A stretch of DNA of 64,000 nucleotides from positions 3,379,213 to 3,443,212 of the forward strand of contig VYZB01000030.1 in NCBI GenBank assembly GCA_013397455.1, given 5' to 3'. Shown piece after piece: positions 62,280 to 64,000 of the stretch (the stretch's first letter is position 1; every line of letters begins with the position of its first letter). Below the pieces are notes generated by a model, which was given only the letters and a program-made list of their open reading frames with translations, was not told the DNA's origin and made no database searches. Source of the stretch: Crotophaga sulcirostris (lineage: Eukaryota > Chordata > Aves > Cuculiformes > Crotophagidae). A program made the position numbers and the translations under genes.

Positions 62280-62790
62280 GTTCTGGTGGCATTAAGTACC
62301 AGAAAATTCTCCTGGCATTAAATAGCGTTCCTCTCCCTGAGCTCTGCCTCACAGCAATCCTAACAAATTTTAACAGCGTGTCGCAGTGGGCACGCGCCAT
62401 CGTCAGGGAGGCTGGCACAGCCTGTTCTCCAGCACAGCAACACGGCTGTTCCTCCACCACACCCAGGCTCTGCTCCTGGCAGAGAGATGGTAACCCTGTG
62501 CTGCATCTGAAACCAGGGGTCTGAAACTGCCTGGCAGCTCTGGACCTTGTCCTAAAAAAAAAGCAACTTCTCACTGCCGCATCCTGGGCACTGCCCTCTG
62601 CTTAAAGTCCAGGGGCTGCAGCAGGATCCTGAACCAGTCTGGCCAAGGTGTCACCACCGGCTTGTGTGCTGCCCAGGTGACCCAAAACTGCTTCCCTGCC
62701 ACCAACGCATCCCTCAGCCACGCACGAGTGGAAGAGCTGTGTCAGCATCCCCACCTGGCTGGCTCGGAGCATGGCAGGCTTTGTCAGACC
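62280..62790. other. GC-richer unique block
   Basis: About 510 bases with higher GC than the surroundings and scattered CpGs. It has a 102-codon minus-strand frame (62266-62574) and a 69-codon plus-strand frame, neither recognised. No CR1 or LTR motif was found. It may be an old unrecognised insertion or a composition island. Confidence 0.35.
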
Positions 62791-64000
62791 TCTCCATCTT
62801 GTACTCAGGACACTATCGATGCCTAAGAGACCAAAGCAGAGGAAATCCAGGAGTTAAGATATGTGGCTGGTGATGTGATACAGCTAGGTTATTTATTCTG
62901 AGGAGAACTAATGAGAAACAGAAGGTTATACCATACGAGGAAAATCAAACCACTTTGCTTTTTTATGCAAAGAAATCACTCCACAAGTCCAAGTTTGGAA
63001 ATCTTGTTTTCTTCACTTACATCTTGTGTGTGCACGTTGGTGAGCTGCATTCTCAGGTGTCTCATAATGCAACTGAGTTAATTCTGCAGTACTTTCCCTA
63101 AAGGGACCACTGATTTGTTTGCCTCTACTGGACTGCCTCTTCTTATGAAATTTGGAGGACTGCAATTCCCTTCAGCCTTGCATCTCGCAGCCAAATCTGA
63201 TTCAAATCAACCTTTCTCTACTAAGAGTTACATCACAGAGCAGAGGTGCTGGCAAAGTGGAAGCATATTCTTCATTGCCTCAGGAAGTTTGGCTAAGATA
63301 GGGCTAGTCAGACTCATTTTACATCAGGTACATTTAAACTAGAGGGAAATACATCCTGCCTACGGAACTCCTCTCTAATTCTGGCTACTTAGTCAAGCAC
63401 CATGGCTTGTTACACCTAAGCCATATTGCAGTTATCTGCTTAGGGAAAGGACCAACTCCCCAGTGAAACTCAGAAGTACTCTTCTTCCAAGTGCCATTCC
63501 TGTCCCCACATGCAGGTTGAACAGAATGAACTAGAGATTTTTAATCCAGAAGACATTTTACTTCCTCCAGAGGCTCAGCTTCACTCGGTGACAGTGACTT
63601 TTTAGACCAGAACCTTGCTGCTCTCTAGCAAATGCTACACCTCTCTGATCCGCCCACTAGAACAGAGACTCATTTATTAAACACCATGCAGACAGTTTGT
63701 TGTTATTTAGAGTTTTGTGGGGTTTTATTTTTCTTAAAACCTGGAATGCTTAAGCCACCTGTATTGACTTTTTCAAAGGTTAAAATACCTCTAGTGAATG
63801 TGTCCTAATGGAGCATTCGAGCTCAAAGAACAAGCTGTGTGACTCACCAGCTGTTAAGCAACCTTTAATACACATGATTCTGAAAACTGCAAAGAATATA
63901 GCACTACAAAGTACCTTAGGCTCCCTGGAAAGATCCTGATAATAAAAGCTACATTCTCACATTATTCCACTAGACAGATATGCTGATTGGTGGGATATCT
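62791..64000. other. Gene-free sequence to the window end
   Basis: A 75-codon plus-strand frame at 63115-63342 has no recognisable content. No repeat was seen. The window ends in unique sequence. Confidence 0.5.

Noticed and set aside
1..64000. CRISPR arrays, tRNA or rRNA genes, bacterial operons, phage or plasmid features
   Set aside because: None was seen. The composition and repeats point to vertebrate nuclear DNA, where these prokaryotic features are not expected.

Overview
This 64 kb window reads as AT-rich, CpG-poor vertebrate DNA with no confidently identifiable gene. It is most likely a bird. The best evidence is five truncated chicken-repeat-1 (CR1) non-LTR retrotransposon 3' ends. 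They carry the family's 'ggttggaa...ggacct...gatcatc...agtcca' core and finish in short octamer repeats (ATTCTATG or ATACTGTG). A roughly 680 bp retroviral solo LTR of an avian type, with TG/CA ends, TATA box, ATTAAA and a CT-rich U5, supports the same placement. An 85-base run of N marks a scaffold gap, so this is an assembled draft.

Layout. 1-34 kb: unique AT-rich sequence with many short chance open frames, no recognisable recent transposon, and a few faint relics of an old palindromic amniote repeat. At 820-1740 on the minus strand there is a weak candidate for the 3' end of a gene: an open frame, a stop, and an AATAAA about 30 bases later. I could not identify a protein. 34.8-61.6 kb: all five CR1 pieces, the solo LTR (56.8-57.5 kb), most microsatellites and poly(A)/poly(T) tracts, the N gap (38,982-39,066) and several GC-richer blocks. 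61.6-64 kb: unique sequence with a GC-richer block at 62.3-62.8 kb.

Between the repeats, a few stretches have the texture of conserved non-coding elements: clustered TAAT/ATTA homeodomain-type cores, E-boxes, and mixed base composition with few simple repeats. The best are near 17.5-17.8, 28.8, 37.1-37.3 and 55.7-56.0 kb. This is inference from sequence texture; no alignment was possible. The window is best read as intergenic or deep intronic DNA of a gene desert. No operon, defence system, CRISPR array, RNA gene or other novel system was found, and none is claimed.
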